DNA of 35,714 nt from JACQMJ01 sp964373495 (GTDB lineage Bacteria; Patescibacteriota; Minisyncoccia; Sungbacterales; SURF-37), in contig CAYJUW010000002.1 in assembly GCA_964373495.1 (NCBI GenBank), positions 1 to 35,714 on the forward strand, given 5' to 3'. Of this stretch, positions 1-7,096 are shown one piece after another (the stretch's first letter is position 1; every line of letters begins with the position of its first letter). The notes under the pieces are model-generated. The model saw only the letters and a program-made list of their open reading frames with translations. It had not been told where the DNA came from and searched no databases. The position numbers were made by a program, and so were the translations under genes.

Positions 1-70
1 CAATGGCCAAATCGTGCGCTTTTTTCAGCGCCTCCTGGGCTTTGATGGTGAAGTTGTTAAACGGAGTCAT
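1..70 (-). CDS. N-terminus of ClpB/ClpC-type ATPase (partial)
   Basis: The reverse strand from ATG at 68-70 reads 23 codons, MTPFNNFTIKAQEALKKAHD followed by LAI, and runs off the window edge. The pattern FT.KAQEAL..A..LA is the start of the Clp N-domain found in ClpB and ClpC AAA+ unfoldases. Only the first helix is visible, so ClpB and ClpC cannot be told apart, and nothing can be said about the ATPase domains. There is no clear Shine-Dalgarno sequence; the bases just upstream are a tandem 9-bp CAAAGGnnn array. A second, membrane-anchored Clp-like ATPase lies at 13956-16445. Confidence 0.75.
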   Translation of the reverse strand, partial: MTPFNNFTIKAQEALKKAHDLAI

Positions 71-82
71 AGGCGAAGGTTA

Positions 83-118
83 CAAAGGTGACAAAGGCCG
101 CAAAGGGGACAAAGGAGT
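83..118. repeat. 9-bp tandem array (CAAAGGnnn)x4
   Basis: CAAAGG begins at 83, 92, 101 and 110, an exact 9-bp period, in the leader of the Clp gene. A related array with the same period begins at 26000 inside pheT, where it is translated. A possible minus-strand promoter further upstream (TTGATC, 17 bp, TACCCT) is weak. Confidence 0.7.
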
Positions 119-209
119 GTTGACGCATTCGTTGCTACCAACACACGCATTGCCCTGTTTCGCCTCCAGGGTAGCAAAAATTTTTCTAGGGATCAAGTCC
201 AAATTTTAC

Positions 210-248
210 CCGAACTAAAAAGAAAGCGGGGAGCACGAAGCTCCCCGC
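210..248 (-). terminator. Rho-independent terminator of the 261-638 gene
   Basis: A 9-bp perfect stem, gcggggagc (226-234) and gctccccgc (240-248), lies just downstream of the minus-strand gene and is followed on that strand by TTTCTTTTTAG. Confidence 0.8.
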
Positions 249-260
249 GCAGCCCAGCGC

Positions 261-638
261 TCACTTGAGCGCCATCTTCAGGAGCACCTCCGAATCCACC
301 CAGTGCTTACCGGTGATGATGACCTCGCCCTCCGGCAGCTCTCCCGTCAGGAGGACAACCCGGATCTGGGGATACTGTTCGGCGACCTTATGCGCCTCCC
401 GGAGCATCCCGCGGGTGAGGTAGATGACCGTCCCGCGCCCGTCGAGCCAGCTGAGTGCCTCCTCGTTATTCGTCACGATCCGAACCTCGGCGGCTGGCTT
501 CTCTTGCTGGGTGTACCAGTCCTTATCCTTCGCCCGCGAGAGTAAGTCCTGGAAGCTCCGGGCAATATTGTCGTAGCTCCCCTTCTCGGCTGACAGGTCA
601 CCCCAACCGCCTGCATTGACGATCACTACCTTCCGCAT
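261..638 (-). CDS. Hypothetical protein, 125 aa
   Basis: I do not recognise a family. The protein is soluble with alternating strands and helices: it begins MRKVVIVNAGGWGDL, has an IVTNNEEALSWL segment near residue 55, a hydrophobic VIYLTRGML strand near 71 and a VVLLTGELPEGEVII strand near 95. That looks like a small alpha/beta fold rather than a membrane or secreted protein. The start is well supported by AGGAGG about 7 nt before the ATG. It appears to be a single transcription unit, with a perfect -35 TTGACA upstream (697-702) and a hairpin terminator directly after the stop. Confidence 0.75.
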   Translation of the reverse strand: MRKVVIVNAGGWGDLSAEKGSYDNIARSFQDLLSRAKDKDWYTQQEKPAAEVRIVTNNEEALSWLDGRGTVIYLTRGMLREAHKVAEQYPQIRVVLLTGELPEGEVIITGKHWVDSEVLLKMALK

Positions 639-673
639 CGTACTGCCTCCTTTTGTGCGATTCGGTTAGTGAA

Positions 674-702
674 TCAGTACCAAAGGAAAGAACGTATGTC
701 AA
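674..702 (-). promoter_or_regulatory. Possible promoter for the 261-638 gene
   Basis: On the minus strand a perfect -35 TTGACA (697-702) is followed after 17 bp by a poor -10 TACTGA (674-679). The leader would be about 30 nt and contains the Shine-Dalgarno sequence. Confidence 0.4.
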
Positions 703-716
703 ACAGCGTCGCCGAG

Positions 717-784
717 ATCCCTCGCCGCGCTCGGGATGAAGCATTGGTCGTTGCTCGCGCTCCGCGCTCGCAAACCAATGCTTC
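717..784. repeat. Two palindromes between the 261-638 gene and htrA
   Basis: A short palindrome atccctcgccgcgctcgggat (717-737, near-perfect) is followed by an 11-bp inverted repeat, gaagcattggt (738-748) and accaatgcttc (774-784). The second overlaps the stop codon of the protease gene and could work as a U-tract-poor terminator. The first resembles a dispersed GAGATCCCTCG...CGGGATG repeat that I recall from several bacterial phyla. Confidence 0.5.
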
Positions 785-2024
785 ACTTCCGCTCCTCCAG
801 GGTGACCGCGAGGGTGAGGGTTTCTCCTCCGCGCTGGACCTTCAGGGTCACGCGGTCGCCGACCTTCCGTTCGCCGATGAGCGCGGCCAGGGTTCTCGTC
901 ACCTCGATCCGCTCGCCGTTGAATTCCAGAATGATGTCCCCCTCGCGGAGCCCGGCTTTGTCCGCCGGGCTACCTTTGACCACGGCCGGCTCAGCCGGCC
1001 TTGAACGTGACGGAGGGTTCCCGACGACGTAGGCGCCGTACTCAACCGGGAGCTTGCGTTCGGTCGCGATCTCTCTGTTCACCAGCACGTAGCGGATGCC
1101 GAGGAAGGGGTAGATAATGCGGCCGACCGATTTCACGCTCTCAATATCGCGTTTGGCTTTGTTGATGGGGTAGGCGAACCCGACGTTCTCGGCCCCCTGG
1201 GCCATGGCGGTATTGATGCCGATAACCTCGCCCCGGAGGTCGAGAAGCGGCCCCCCGGAGTTGCCGGGATTGATGGCCGCGTCGGTCTGAATCAGCTCCT
1301 GGAGCGACTCCGGGCCGGTCTCAGCACCGGTGGCCACGATCGTCCGCTGCAGTCCCGAGATAACGCCGACCGATACCGTGTTCCGGAACTCGCCAAGCGT
1401 ATTGCCGATGGCGATGACCGTCTGGCCGACTTCCGCCTTCGCGGAGTCGCCGAGCGTGACCGTGGCCAGACCGCTCCGCTCCACCTTCAGCACCGCGAGG
1501 TCCTGCGCCGGATCGCGCGCGAGCACTTTAGCCGGCAGTTTCGCGCCGTCGTTGAGAAACACCGTGTACTCGGCCGCGGCATCGGCCACGACGTGCTTAT
1601 TGGTCAGTATCAACCCGTCGGGAGAAACAATGAATCCGCTGCCGGCGCCAACCTCCTGGCGCTGGGTGCCCCGAGAGCGGAACTGCGGAATACTAAACTC
1701 CCGGAAGAAGGGATCGCCCTCGAAGGGATTGATGAAAAACTGCTCCACCACCGGCACGTCCTTGGTGGCCACAATGGATACGACCGCCGGCGCGACGCGC
1801 TTGACCACGGCGACCACGAGCTCGTCGGAGGAGAGTACCCGCTCGGAGATTTCTCTTTCCGAGGGGCCGCCGGCCGGCGCGGCGCGCTCAACGATCCGCT
1901 CCGCGACCTGGCTCGGCTTTTCGCCGGTGAGGAGGCCGAAGGCCAGCACCGAGACGAGGAGCGCGGTAGCTGCCGAAGTCCCGATGACAACGAGGAGGAG
2001 TTGGCGAGGAGTTAGGTTGCCCAT
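783..2024 (-). CDS. HtrA/Deg-type serine protease with one PDZ domain
   Basis: This is a membrane-anchored trypsin-like protease of the DegP/DegQ/DegS family (S1C), expected to degrade or sense misfolded proteins outside the membrane. It has an N-terminal transmembrane anchor (about residues 9-32) and a linker. The protease domain carries the complete triad: His144 in TNKHVV, Asp175 in DPAQDLAVL and Ser256 in GNSGGPL. A single PDZ domain (about 345-410) begins VVKGSPADKAGLREGDI, giving the anchored one-PDZ layout of DegS-like proteins. Between protease and PDZ, residues 336-348 are encoded partly by a small palindrome (ggccggctcagccggcc, 984-1000), possibly a repeat-derived insertion. The length of 413 aa is normal for the family. 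Confidence 0.93.
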   Translation of the reverse strand: MGNLTPRQLLLVVIGTSAATALLVSVLAFGLLTGEKPSQVAERIVERAAPAGGPSEREISERVLSSDELVVAVVKRVAPAVVSIVATKDVPVVEQFFINPFEGDPFFREFSIPQFRSRGTQRQEVGAGSGFIVSPDGLILTNKHVVADAAAEYTVFLNDGAKLPAKVLARDPAQDLAVLKVERSGLATVTLGDSAKAEVGQTVIAIGNTLGEFRNTVSVGVISGLQRTIVATGAETGPESLQELIQTDAAINPGNSGGPLLDLRGEVIGINTAMAQGAENVGFAYPINKAKRDIESVKSVGRIIYPFLGIRYVLVNREIATERKLPVEYGAYVVGNPPSRSRPAEPAVVKGSPADKAGLREGDIILEFNGERIEVTRTLAALIGERKVGDRVTLKVQRGGETLTLAVTLEERK

Positions 2025-2029
2025 GAGAA

Positions 2030-2215
2030 AAATCCCAATTTCTAAATCCTAACAGAAACGAATCTCTAAATCCTAATCTCTAATCTCTAAATACGTTCAA
2101 AACCCAAATCTCAAAGTGTTTTGAATTTTTAAATTTGAGATTGTTTAGAGATTAGAAATTATTTGGCAGTTCGGATTTCGTGCTTTGGATTTATGCGCAG
2201 GTATTATGCATCGCC
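2030..2215. repeat. AT-rich self-complementary intergenic element
   Basis: The spacer is built of phrases such as tctctaaatcctaatctcta that are mirrored downstream (tttagagattagaaatt), together with aaatctcaaa against tttgagatt, so it could fold into a long imperfect hairpin. Similar elements occur at 2502-2600, 2845-2968, 3560-3657, 7097-7245 and 10556-10690. Confidence 0.6.
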
Positions 2216-2264
2216 AAAATTACAAAGGCAACCTCCCGCTGTGCGCTCGCGGTCAGAACCCTAG

Positions 2265-2501
2265 CTAGGCCACGGCTTCCACGCTCTTGACGCCCGGCAC
2301 CTTCTCCCGTAACAGCTCCTCCACGCCGGCCTTGAGCGTGAGCTGGGAGAGCGGGCAGCCGCGGCACGTCCCGAGCATCCGGACTTTGACCACGCCCTCC
2401 TGAAAACCGACGAACTCAATGTTGCCGGCGTGGCGCGCCAGCATGGGACGAATTTCATCCAATGCCGCACTGATTTTTGCAAGTGACTCCTCTGCGGTCA
2501 T
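2265..2501 (-). CDS. NifU C-terminal-type Fe-S scaffold protein
   Basis: A 78-residue stand-alone NifU C-terminal domain (Nfu type), thought to carry a transient Fe-S cluster and hand it to apoproteins in the cytoplasm. The diagnostic part is GTCRGCPLSQLTLKAGVEEL, with the CxxC pair that holds the cluster in Nfu dimers. It is preceded by a conserved-looking VGFQEGVVKVRMLG strand pair. I chose the start MTAEESLAKI; upstream codons in frame lie in AT-rich spacer. It belongs with the IscU and IscS genes on the same strand a few kilobases away and probably serves the same pathway. Confidence 0.88.
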   Translation of the reverse strand: MTAEESLAKISAALDEIRPMLARHAGNIEFVGFQEGVVKVRMLGTCRGCPLSQLTLKAGVEELLREKVPGVKSVEAVA

Positions 2502-2600
2502 GGTAAGTAATGGAAAATGTAAAATGAAAATATCAAAATGACAGATCAAAATTTAAAATTTTGCATTGCCATTTTGGATTTTGATATTTGAATTTTGAAT
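2502..2600. repeat. AT-rich self-complementary intergenic element
   Basis: Phrases atatcaaaat and attttgatat and the core caaaatttaaaattttg make the spacer a long imperfect hairpin. It is one of six such spacers in the window. Confidence 0.5.
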
Positions 2601-2813
2601 TCATAAGATGAGGTGTCGGAACTTGGCGACCAGGAGCATCGCGATAATGCCCCACGCGATCGAAAAGAGCGTTACGATCCTCCCCTCTCGCTTGAGCTCG
2701 GGTTCGGAGCGCATGACCAGGCCGAGAATAAGCCCGGAGAACATCGGGTTCAAGATGGCGATGATCACTGACCAGAAAAAGAAACGATTTTTGCGAATGG
2801 TTGCTCTTTCCAT
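2601..2813 (-). CDS. Small two-helix membrane protein
   Basis: A 70-residue protein with a basic N-terminus (MERATIRKNR) and two hydrophobic helices: about residues 11-33 (FFFWSVIIAILNPMFSGLIL) and about 49-65 (VTLFSIAWGIIAMLLVA). A charged hairpin (SEPELKREGR) lies between them. I recognise no family. The start is uncertain: ATG at 2811-2813 is preferred, with an in-frame TTG four codons earlier, and neither has a convincing Shine-Dalgarno sequence. The last codons abut the AT-rich spacer. It lies between the NifU-like and superoxide dismutase genes on the same strand. Confidence 0.6.
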   Translation of the reverse strand: MERATIRKNRFFFWSVIIAILNPMFSGLILGLVMRSEPELKREGRIVTLFSIAWGIIAMLLVAKFRHLIL

Positions 2814-2844
2814 GCTATGCCGCAAAGTCCTAAGCGCGAACTAA

Positions 2845-2968
2845 TTTCCAATTTTCAATAACCAATTTTCAATCAATTTTCAATGCTTAAATTTTCAAAC
2901 CCGTTAATTGAAAATTGGTTAATTGGAGCTTGATTGATAATTGATAATTTTTGAAGTTTGTTTAGGGT
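2845..2968. repeat. AT-rich self-complementary intergenic element
   Basis: Repeated aaccaattttcaat and its complement attgaaaattggtt form a long imperfect palindrome filling the spacer between the small membrane protein and the superoxide dismutase gene. Confidence 0.6.
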
Positions 2969-3556
2969 TTAGGGTTTCACAAAGCGGGATTCTACCATTC
3001 TCCAATCAATGGCTCGGAAGAACGCTTCGATGTAGTCGGCCTTCTTGATGCCGTAATCGAGCGTGTAGGCGTGCTCAAAGACATCGAGCACGAGGAGCGG
3101 AACCGCTCCGGCCAGGTGCCCTTGGTCGTGCTCGTTCACCCAGACGTTGAAAATCTGGTGACCAACCGGATCGTAATACAGGATCGCCCAACCGATGCCG
3201 CGCATCGCGCTGACCGCGCGAAAATCCTTTTCCCAGTTTTCGTGGGTGCCGTAGGCCTCTTTGAGGCGTACGCTAAGCGGCCCTTCGCCGATAGGTGGAG
3301 TGGCCGTCTTTGCCATATTACCGAAATAAAGCTCGTGCAACCGCATCCCGTTAAACTCCCACCCGAATCGCCGCGTGAGCTCGGCATATACGGGGGCCCC
3401 GGTCTTGCCGTCCCGGAGTAGCGCGTCGAGCTCCTCGTTCAGGGTATTGACGTTCTTCACGTAGCCCTGATAGAGCGTGAAGTGGTTCTTCAGCAATTGG
3501 TCGCTGAACCCGGGAGTTCCTAGAAGGTGTTCAAAGTTTTTGGGCTGATAAGACAT
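2969..3556 (-). CDS. Fe/Mn superoxide dismutase
   Basis: This cytoplasmic enzyme converts superoxide to peroxide and oxygen. From the start MSYQPKNFEH the protein has 195 residues, the usual length. Likely metal ligands are His25 (KNHFTLYQGY), His74 (MRLHELYFGN), Asp158 and His162 (LDVFEHAYTLDY). The GWAILYYDP and YIEAFFRAIDW segments are typical. Two departures from the common pattern are visible. The DxWEHAY tryptophan is Phe, and the first ligand lies seven residues before the conserved Tyr-Val rather than eight, so it belongs to a divergent subfamily. Metal preference cannot be read from the sequence. Its position in the Fe-S cluster region makes sense, because superoxide destroys such clusters. 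Confidence 0.93.
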   Translation of the reverse strand: MSYQPKNFEHLLGTPGFSDQLLKNHFTLYQGYVKNVNTLNEELDALLRDGKTGAPVYAELTRRFGWEFNGMRLHELYFGNMAKTATPPIGEGPLSVRLKEAYGTHENWEKDFRAVSAMRGIGWAILYYDPVGHQIFNVWVNEHDQGHLAGAVPLLVLDVFEHAYTLDYGIKKADYIEAFFRAIDWRMVESRFVKP

Positions 3557-3559
3557 AGT

Positions 3560-3657
3560 TTTTAATTTTCCAATTATCAACTTTCAATTTTCAATAAATT
3601 TTTAATGATTCAATTTTCAACCAATTTGAAAATTGAAAATTGGTCATTGAAAATTCT
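3560..3657. repeat. AT-rich self-complementary intergenic element
   Basis: Phrases ccaattatcaactttcaattttc and aaaattgaaaattggtcattg are reverse-complementary over most of their length, so this spacer between the dismutase and ferredoxin genes could form one long hairpin. Confidence 0.6.
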
Positions 3658-3981
3658 TTACGGGTATATTTGGTTCCCCTCCTCATCATAGACGATAATG
3701 GCTTGGGTTGGACAGCTCTTGGCCGCGAGGAGCAGCGTCTCATCGTCAATCACCTGATCCTCCAAGTCCTTGCGTTCAGTCGGATCAGAGGTGGGCGGCG
3801 GCTGTTTTCGACGGAGCACGGCCTTGTTTTCCGGATCCAACTCAAAGGTCGAGGGCGCCACGGCCACGCAGGAGGCCGCGCCAATGCAGAGGTTGCGGTC
3901 AACCATGATCTTCCCGATGCGGAGGGGCTTCTTTCGCTCCGCCGGGATGCCGTCAGACGAATGCGGTGTTTGACTCTCCAT
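3658..3981 (-). CDS. Ferredoxin with three-cysteine cluster motif
   Basis: A 107-residue single-cluster ferredoxin, a soluble electron carrier. The first motif is VDRNLCIGAASCVAVAP, with Cys32 and Cys38, and the distal one is AAKSCPTQAI, with Cys90. The position of the usual middle cysteine (CxxCxxC) is Ala35. The visible ligands therefore suit a [3Fe-4S] cluster, or a [4Fe-4S] cluster with a non-cysteine ligand, as in the P450-type and Pyrococcus-type ferredoxins. About 25 extra N-terminal residues precede the motif. There is no clear Shine-Dalgarno sequence, and the start codon overlaps the region of a divergent plus-strand promoter. It is probably a client of the neighbouring Fe-S assembly genes. 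Confidence 0.88.
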   Translation of the reverse strand: MESQTPHSSDGIPAERKKPLRIGKIMVDRNLCIGAASCVAVAPSTFELDPENKAVLRRKQPPPTSDPTERKDLEDQVIDDETLLLAAKSCPTQAIIVYDEEGNQIYP

Positions 3982-3998
3982 CGTAGGTAGGTTATACT
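3970..3998 (+). promoter_or_regulatory. Sigma70-type promoter for the 4037 gene
   Basis: TTGACT (3970-3975), a 17-bp spacer and TATACT (3993-3998) lie about 39 nt before the start codon. The -35 overlaps the first codons of the divergent ferredoxin gene. Confidence 0.75.
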
Positions 3999-4036
3999 CT
4001 TCCCGAAAAGCTCTCTAGCACTAAGGAGGTTTCTCG

Positions 4037-4435
4037 ATGAGCGCTTGGGTTACGATCGCCATCCTCGGAATCATCCTCCATCTCGCCATCATAGCCCTTA
4101 ACTGCGCGTTTGGCCTCTATACCCTCTTCGCTGAACCGAGAGCCGCGCCGGCGAACAGGAAGGAGCGCGTACTGGTCGCTCTCTTCGGCCTCCAGGGAAC
4201 GCTCATGCTGAAACTCGATGAATGGGCTAACCGGAGCATCCGGCGTATGCTCGTCATGACGGTTGTATTCTTCGGCGTACTAATCGGCCTCCTTGCCGTT
4301 GCCCTAGCCACCACCGCGCGTTACGGAAGCGAAGCGGGGCTCACGACGACGGTGATCTGCATGACACTGTTGGTCAGCGCTCTCGGGGGTATACTGATGG
4401 TGGGGTGGCAAAAGCGCCTCGTAAGGGAGCGGTGA
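4037..4435 (+). CDS. Three-helix membrane protein, 132 aa
   Basis: No family recognised. Hydrophobic helices lie at about residues 5-28 (TIAILGIILHLAIIALNCAF), 70-92 (MLVMTVVFFGVLIGLLAVAL) and 104-123 (TVICMTLLVSALGGILMVGW). The first loop is basic (PRAAPANRKER), and the C-terminus is short and basic, so the protein looks like a small integral membrane protein. The start is firm: AAGGAGG lies 8 nt before the ATG. The gene has its own promoter and a hairpin after the stop, and it is inserted between ferredoxin and iscU on the opposite strand, so it is a separate unit. Confidence 0.8.
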   Translation: MSAWVTIAILGIILHLAIIALNCAFGLYTLFAEPRAAPANRKERVLVALFGLQGTLMLKLDEWANRSIRRMLVMTVVFFGVLIGLLAVALATTARYGSEAGLTTTVICMTLLVSALGGILMVGWQKRLVRER

Positions 4436-4450
4436 AAGATCCACCGCTCC
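4426..4450. terminator. Hairpin between the 4037 gene and iscU
   Basis: Perfect 9-bp stem ggagcggtg (4426-4434) and caccgctcc (4442-4450), followed on the plus strand by atttatatattta. It overlaps the stop of the plus-strand gene and lies between convergent genes, so it may act on both strands. Confidence 0.6.
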
Positions 4451-4460
4451 ATTTATATAT

Positions 4461-5264
4461 TTACCCGTAATATTTGTCTTTATAAAACCGAATCAGCTGC
4501 TCAACCTCGGTGATGATCTCCGGCGAGCCAATGCCGACCTTCAACTTCTGCTGCACGCTATCGAGATCCGTGGCCCCTTCCAGCACCGCCTCCTCAATGT
4601 CATGATCGGTGATATTCAACTTCGGATCAATGACCCGCGCCCCCTCCACGATGACCCGCCCGTGCTGGCCGGTGCGATGGAAATAGTCATTGGCCGCCTT
4701 GCGAAAGGCCTTATCCGCCAGCACCGAGCAATGGATCTTGCGGTTCGGCAGTCCGCCCAGGCGCTCCATGATGTGCTGCGGCCTGACCTGCAAGGCCTCG
4801 GCAATCGGCATCCCGTCGTTTTCGGTAACCATGACGGAAAAAATTGACGTTGCACTAATTGCGGACGCGCACCCGAACGTACGCCATTTCAATTCCTTGA
4901 TCCGCTCCGTCTCCGGCTCGATCTTCAGCCACATGACCATGAGGTCGCCGCACGCTGGGCTCCCGACCATACCCTTGGCGCTGTACGCGCCCTCGTCGGG
5001 ATCCTCCAGCATTAAATTCCGCGGATTGAAAAAGTGGTCCTTGACGATCGGCGAATAGTACCACTTCTCACCGGTGAACTGGTTGACGACGTCAATCGGC
5101 GCTGGCGGCTCACCAGCCCGCCCCGCCCCGTTAGAAATATCATTTCTAACGGGGCCCGCGCTAACCGAAGCCGCTGCCGAGGTTTGCTGCAGGGCGGACC
5201 GGTTGACGACGTCAACCGGCGATGGGGCAGCGTCCGATGGCTGGTTGTCGTGTTCTGCGCTCAT
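4461..5264 (-). CDS. iscU: IscU/NifU-type Fe-S scaffold with extended ends
   Basis: This is the scaffold on which IscS sulfur and iron are assembled into clusters. The IscU core spans about residues 70-195, with all key residues: Cys105 and Asp107 (GSPACGDLM), Cys132 (FGCASAISATS) and Cys179 (IHCSVLA). Two parts are unusual. An N-terminal tail of about 60 residues contains the duplicated phrase P(V/I)DVVN, encoded by a 22-bp direct repeat with a perfect palindromic element between the copies. A C-terminal part (about 215-267) runs ITDHDIEEAVLEGATDLDSV and resembles the BFD-like [2Fe-2S] domain found in NifU-type proteins, but has no cysteines. IscS lies upstream on the same strand, beyond a plus-strand gene. 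Confidence 0.92.
   Translation of the reverse strand: MSAEHDNQPSDAAPSPVDVVNRSALQQTSAAASVSAGPVRNDISNGAGRAGEPPAPIDVVNQFTGEKWYYSPIVKDHFFNPRNLMLEDPDEGAYSAKGMVGSPACGDLMVMWLKIEPETERIKELKWRTFGCASAISATSIFSVMVTENDGMPIAEALQVRPQHIMERLGGLPNRKIHCSVLADKAFRKAANDYFHRTGQHGRVIVEGARVIDPKLNITDHDIEEAVLEGATDLDSVQQKLKVGIGSPEIITEVEQLIRFYKDKYYG
5081..5222. repeat. 22-bp direct repeats 120 bp apart inside iscU
   Basis: ggttgacgacgtcaatcggc (5081-5100) and ggttgacgacgtcaaccggc (5201-5220) are nearly identical and exactly 40 codons apart, so the reading frame is kept. The segment between them carries the palindromic element at 5125-5155. Confidence 0.85.
5125..5155. repeat. CCCCGTTAGAAA palindromic element inside iscU
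   Basis: Perfect 14-bp arms gccccgttagaaat (5125-5138) and atttctaacggggc (5142-5155) with a 3-nt loop. It is translated in frame as part of GPVRNDISNGAG. The same arm sequence recurs at 9278, 27134 and 27438. Confidence 0.9.
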
Positions 5265-5272
5265 GGTAGAAT
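5245..5272 (+). promoter_or_regulatory. Possible promoter for the 5330 gene
   Basis: TTGTCG (5245-5250), a 16-bp spacer and TAGAAT (5267-5272) lie divergent to the start of iscU. The -35 is weak. Confidence 0.35.
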
Positions 5273-5329
5273 GGACTACAGAGTACGGAATGGAGCTAAG
5301 GCAACAACTCCGCCGCTGGGAGGTGTCCC

Positions 5330-5590
5330 GTGCCGCTCATATCAAGTGACCGCTCATTCTTCGATAAGGTCGTAGCCGGAAAAGGCCGCGCGCCGGGGGA
5401 TATCCATGCCGATGCCGCAGCCGAGTTCACCACCGGAGATGGAGAACGCGCCTACGCCGTCCTCTATCCCTTCGACCGCGGCGTGGTACGCCAGCTCCTC
5501 GCGAACACCCGAGGTATCGTCTGGCACTACGCCAGCGCCACGTTCCAAGGCCTCTTCCCGGAGTTCTTTCCCACCGCAGCAGTGGCCTAG
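5330..5590 (+). CDS. Hypothetical protein, 86 aa
   Basis: No family recognised. The protein is soluble-looking and mixed alpha/beta: SFFDKVVAGKGRAPGDIH near the start, then AVLYPFDRGVVRQLLANTRG and IVWHYASATFQGLFPEFF. The start is a GTG with GGGAGG 6 nt upstream. A minus-strand reading frame covers the same bases, but it has no Shine-Dalgarno sequence and a less protein-like composition. The gene lies on the plus strand between iscS and iscU, apparently with its own promoter, so it is probably not part of the Fe-S assembly unit. Confidence 0.55.
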   Translation: MPLISSDRSFFDKVVAGKGRAPGDIHADAAAEFTTGDGERAYAVLYPFDRGVVRQLLANTRGIVWHYASATFQGLFPEFFPTAAVA

Positions 5591-5782
5591 CACCGGCCCT
5601 GCTGCTTTTATTTGTTCGTTTCCGACGTTGCGTCGGAGCTGCGAACAGATACCCCCTCTTTTCGCGCCGGATCAGGCGCATTGAATTTTCAAACCGGTTT
5701 TCCTTCTCTCCCCATTCCCGTTCATAGAGCGGCAGCGCAAAAGGTGGGGGTGAACAACCGCAAGCCGCAAGCGTGTGCGGCT

Positions 5783-5804
5783 ACCGCACCGCTTGCGGTG
5801 CGGT
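5783..5804. repeat. Palindrome accgcaccg-cttg-cggtgcggt
   Basis: Nine-bp perfect stem located between the 5330 gene and iscS; it may serve as a terminator without a U-run. Almost the same palindrome (accgcaccgctttgcggtgcggt) occurs at about 9528-9549, so it is probably a dispersed repeat. The rest of 5591-5821 shows no gene. Confidence 0.55.
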
Positions 5805-5821
5805 TATTCATTTCTCCTTGT

Positions 5822-7096
5822 CTATTTATACGAACGCCCGCCGACTTTCACTCTAGCGCCCTGGCCGGCAAACGCTTCCGGATGGGAAATGATCTTCTGC
5901 CCCACCTCCATCCGCACGGGCGAAATTTGCCTAAGCTTCTCAACGATGCCGGGCAGTACGGCCATCACGTAATCCAAATCCTCCTTTGCGGTCGAGCGCC
6001 CGAGCGTGAACCGAAGCGAGCTATGCGCGTACTCGTAGGGCTTGCCGAGGGCCAAGATCACGTGCGACGGGTCAAGCGTGATGGAGGTGCAGGCCGAGCC
6101 GGTGGAAATGGCAATGCCCTTGGCGTCAAGGTACAAAATCACGGCCTCGCCCTCGATATCTAGAATCGAGACATTGATGTTATTGGGTAGGCGCTTTGTC
6201 GGATGGCCATTGAGGACGGTCTTGGGAATTTCGGTGATGAGCCGCCTCATAAAATAATCGCGGAGTTCGGCGAGGCGCCCTGATTCCTGCTCGCGCTCCT
6301 GCTCGGCAATCTCCAGGGCCTTGGCAAAGCCCACGATGCCCGGCACGTTTTCGGTGCCGGAACGCAGATTTTTCTCCTGGCCGCCGCCCTGAAATATGGG
6401 CTTCAGCCGAACCCCGGAGCGGACCAAGAGGCAACCCGAGCCCTTGGGCCCGTAGATCTTCCCGCCGTTCAAGCTCATCAAGTCCACGCCGAGCTTGGCA
6501 ACGTCAAGCTCAAGGTACCCGGCGGCCTGTGAGGCATCGCAGTGGAAGTATAGAGGTAGCGGATTGCCCAATACACTTCTCTCTTTTCTTATTTCTCTTA
6601 TCTCTTTTCCTATCTCACCAATCGGCTGAATCGTCCCGATCTCGTTATTGGCATACATCACCGAGACCAGGAGCGTATCCGGCCGAATTGCACGGCGAAC
6701 CGTTTCGGGGTCAATGATGCCGTCTTCCCCAACCGGCAGGTACGTCACCCGCCACCCCTCGCGCTCGAGCGCCTCAAACGACCGCAGGCCGGCGTGGTGC
6801 TCGAAGGAAGTCGTCATGAGATGTTTCGCCGCGCCTTTACAAAGCGCCGCCGCGCCAAAAATCGCAATGTTGTCGGCTTCCGTGCTGCCGGCGGTGAACA
6901 CAATCTCATCAGGCCGGCAATGCAAAATCCGGGCCACGGTCTCGCGCGCCTGATCCACGGCATCCTTGGCCAAGCGCCCCTGGCGGTAAAGGGTCGATGG
7001 ATTGCCGTAGACCACATCCCCGTACGGCTCCATCGCCGCCTTCACGCGCGGGTCAAGGGGCGTAGTGGCCGCATGGTCAAGATAGATCTCTCTCAT
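5822..7096 (-). CDS. iscS: Cysteine desulfurase (IscS/NifS family)
   Basis: This PLP enzyme removes sulfur from cysteine as an enzyme persulfide for Fe-S clusters and tRNA thiolation. The 424-residue protein has the class V aminotransferase pattern: a His100 cofactor-stacking residue (SFEHHAG), Asp187 and Gln190 (FHCDASQAAG), the PLP lysine Lys213 (LNGGKIYGPKG) and the mobile catalytic Cys336 (STGSACTS). An insertion at about residues 160-182 (GEIGKEIREIRKERSVLGNP) comes from a purine-rich low-complexity stretch. The short C-terminal tail after about 395 has no obvious counterpart. An Rrf2-type regulator is upstream on the same strand, and IscU and the Nfu-like gene follow. Confidence 0.96.
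   Translation of the reverse strand: MREIYLDHAATTPLDPRVKAAMEPYGDVVYGNPSTLYRQGRLAKDAVDQARETVARILHCRPDEIVFTAGSTEADNIAIFGAAALCKGAAKHLMTTSFEHHAGLRSFEALEREGWRVTYLPVGEDGIIDPETVRRAIRPDTLLVSVMYANNEIGTIQPIGEIGKEIREIRKERSVLGNPLPLYFHCDASQAAGYLELDVAKLGVDLMSLNGGKIYGPKGSGCLLVRSGVRLKPIFQGGGQEKNLRSGTENVPGIVGFAKALEIAEQEREQESGRLAELRDYFMRRLITEIPKTVLNGHPTKRLPNNINVSILDIEGEAVILYLDAKGIAISTGSACTSITLDPSHVILALGKPYEYAHSSLRFTLGRSTAKEDLDYVMAVLPGIVEKLRQISPVRMEVGQKIISHPEAFAGQGARVKVGGRSYK

Noticed and set aside
3..218. Plus-strand frame over the Clp start and 9-bp array
   Set aside because: It lies opposite a recognisable Clp N-terminus and is largely the translation of the CAAAGG array; there is no ribosome-binding site.
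5354..5593. Minus-strand frame opposite the 5330 gene
   Set aside because: No ribosome-binding site, and the plus frame has GGGAGG before its GTG. The choice is not certain.
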